Under the pieces are notes generated by a model. The model searched no databases and was not told the DNA's origin. It saw only the letters and a list, made by a program, of their open reading frames with translations. DNA of 64,000 nt from Bacillota bacterium (GTDB lineage: Bacteria; Bacillota; Clostridia; Lachnospirales; Lachnospiraceae). Position 1 is the stretch's first letter, and every line of letters begins with the position of its first letter. A program made the position numbers and the translations under genes. This document shows, one piece after another, positions 63,206 to 64,000 of the stretch. The stretch spans positions 108,218-172,217 of the forward strand of contig JAEZLH010000007.1 of NCBI GenBank assembly GCA_023435895.1, given 5' to 3'.

Positions 63206-63658
63206 CTAGTTAAATGGTAATTCTTCGTCAATACCGTCAGGGATATTCATAAATCCATCCCCCATCGCTGTGCTAGGTTCCGGTCTGAATTCTCTTTGGA
63301 ATCCACCCTGTGAGCCGCTCGTTTCGGAGCTAGCTCCCTTGCTTTCAGCAAATTCAATATCTTCTGCTACCACATCAGTCGTGTATACCTTATTGCCGTC
63401 CTTGTTGGTATAACTTCCAGTTTGAATTCTACCTGATACCACCATCTTCATACCTTGCTTGAAGTAACGCTCCACGAATTCCGCCTGCTTGCCGAAAGCA
63501 ACACAGCCAATAAAATCCGCTTCTTGTGACTCACCCGCTCTTTTGAATCTGCGATCAACTGCTATTGTAAATCTTGCAACTGCAGTAGCATTCTCACCTT
63601 GTGAGTATCTAACCTCAGGATCTCTGGTTAAACGTCCAATTAATATAGCTTTATTCAT
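63206..63658 (-). CDS. ssb: Single-stranded DNA-binding protein
   Basis: The 150-residue protein has an OB-fold N-terminal domain (MNKAILIGRLTRDPEVRYSQGENATAVARFTIAVDRRFKRAGESQEADFIGCVAFGKQAE), a Gly/Ser/Gln-rich linker and the acidic tip DEELPFN that binds partner proteins. Confidence 0.96.
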   Translation of the reverse strand: MNKAILIGRLTRDPEVRYSQGENATAVARFTIAVDRRFKRAGESQEADFIGCVAFGKQAEFVERYFKQGMKMVVSGRIQTGSYTNKDGNKVYTTDVVAEDIEFAESKGASSETSGSQGGFQREFRPEPSTAMGDGFMNIPDGIDEELPFN

Positions 63659-63760
63659 GAGTTAATACCTCCCTTAATAAGTTCGCCTTAGGGTAGTATA
63701 TCTGCAAGCCCAATCGATGTTCCTACCTCAACGTGTAGTCAAACCCAGGCTTATTATTCA

Positions 63761-64000
63761 TTAAGCATCTTTTCTGATGCACAAATATCTGATTACATTT
63801 TCCATAATACGAACTCTCTGCTCGATTTCGCCTGGAACTGTTGAATCAGATTCGAATTGGATGAAATAGTAGAAGCCTTCTTTCATTTTCTGAATTTCAT
63901 AGGCTAATCTCTTCTTTCCCCAGTCATCAACATTGGTTACTGCTCCACCGAATCTGGTCACAAGCTCTTTCACTGCTTCCAATGTAGCTAATCTGGCTTC
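63761..64000 (-). CDS. rpsF: Ribosomal protein bS6, N-terminus cut by the window
   Basis: Reading continues to the window edge as EARLATLEAVKELVTRFGGAVTNVDDWGKKRLAYEIQKMKEGFYYFIQFES, the bS6 core, and ends IRYLCIRKDA. About 80 codons are seen of about 95. The apparent ATG near 63982 is internal. It is the first gene of rpsF-ssb-rpsR. Confidence 0.94.
   Translation of the reverse strand, partial: EARLATLEAVKELVTRFGGAVTNVDDWGKKRLAYEIQKMKEGFYYFIQFESDSTVPGEIEQRVRIMENVIRYLCIRKDA

Noticed and set aside
1..64000. CRISPR array, insertion sequence or prophage
   Set aside because: No regularly spaced direct repeats with unique spacers, no transposase or integrase and no phage structural genes were seen.

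Overview
The window looks like the chromosome of an anaerobic, endospore-forming Firmicute of the Clostridia, probably Lachnospiraceae or a close relative. The DNA is AT-rich. It carries sporulation genes (spoIIE, yabP, yabQ, spoVT, cwlD), a 2[4Fe-4S] ferredoxin, a DUF1858 redox protein, MecA and an elongator tRNA-Met. The species assignment is inferred from gene content only.

Layout. 1-7.5 kb holds mixed housekeeping genes: an Lrp-type regulator cut by the window edge, an AIR-synthase-like protein, a VanW/G5 cell-wall protein, a 35-residue membrane protein, endonuclease III, a B12-binding radical SAM protein, a DUF2156 protein and a small membrane protein. 7.9-18.9 kb is the block spoVT-mazG-hup-rqcP-yabP-yabQ-divIC-tRNA-Met-spoIIE-tilS-hpt-ftsH, nearly the order known from Bacillus. 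Its spoIIE promoter has 21-bp spacing, as in the Spo0A-activated class. 19-30.9 kb carries a chemoreceptor, dtd, a deoxyinosine glycosylase, deoB, a PAP2 phosphatase, a glycosyltransferase, an M29 aminopeptidase, a large propeller-like protein with a C39-like end, and a methyltransferase. 31-45.8 kb has an elastin-like (PGxTT)n repeat protein, a YwmB-like protein, DUF402, rpiB-ywlE-tsaC, cwlD, a GH18 enzyme, an unusual Ser/Thr kinase plus MinD-like pair, mecA, ferredoxin and an MFS exporter.

46-64 kb is the most interesting part. In many Firmicutes rpsF-ssb-rpsR lies close to gdpP-rplI-dnaB. Here about 13 kb separates the two halves. That segment holds a complete-looking gas vesicle cluster: gvpA, gvpN, gvpO, an archaeal-type CDC48/VAT double-AAA ATPase, three GvpF/L proteins, gvpH (Hsp20), gvpG, gvpS, gvpK and gvpJ. 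It also has two unrecognised proteins, a His/Pro-rich one on the opposite strand and one with an acidic tail. A LacI-type regulator flanks the cluster on one side and two tandem membrane-anchored sugar-binding-type proteins flank it on the other.

The region just upstream of gvpA has no good sigma-A promoter but fits the sigma-K pattern (AC-N16-CATAnnnTA) at the right distance from the ribosome binding site. The repeat-protein gene at 31 kb has the same kind of site. This suggests, but does not prove, that gas vesicles are made in the sporulating mother cell or around the spore, with the CDC48-type unfoldase and the Hsp20 protein helping assembly or remodelling.

I saw no CRISPR array, insertion sequence, prophage or rRNA operon.
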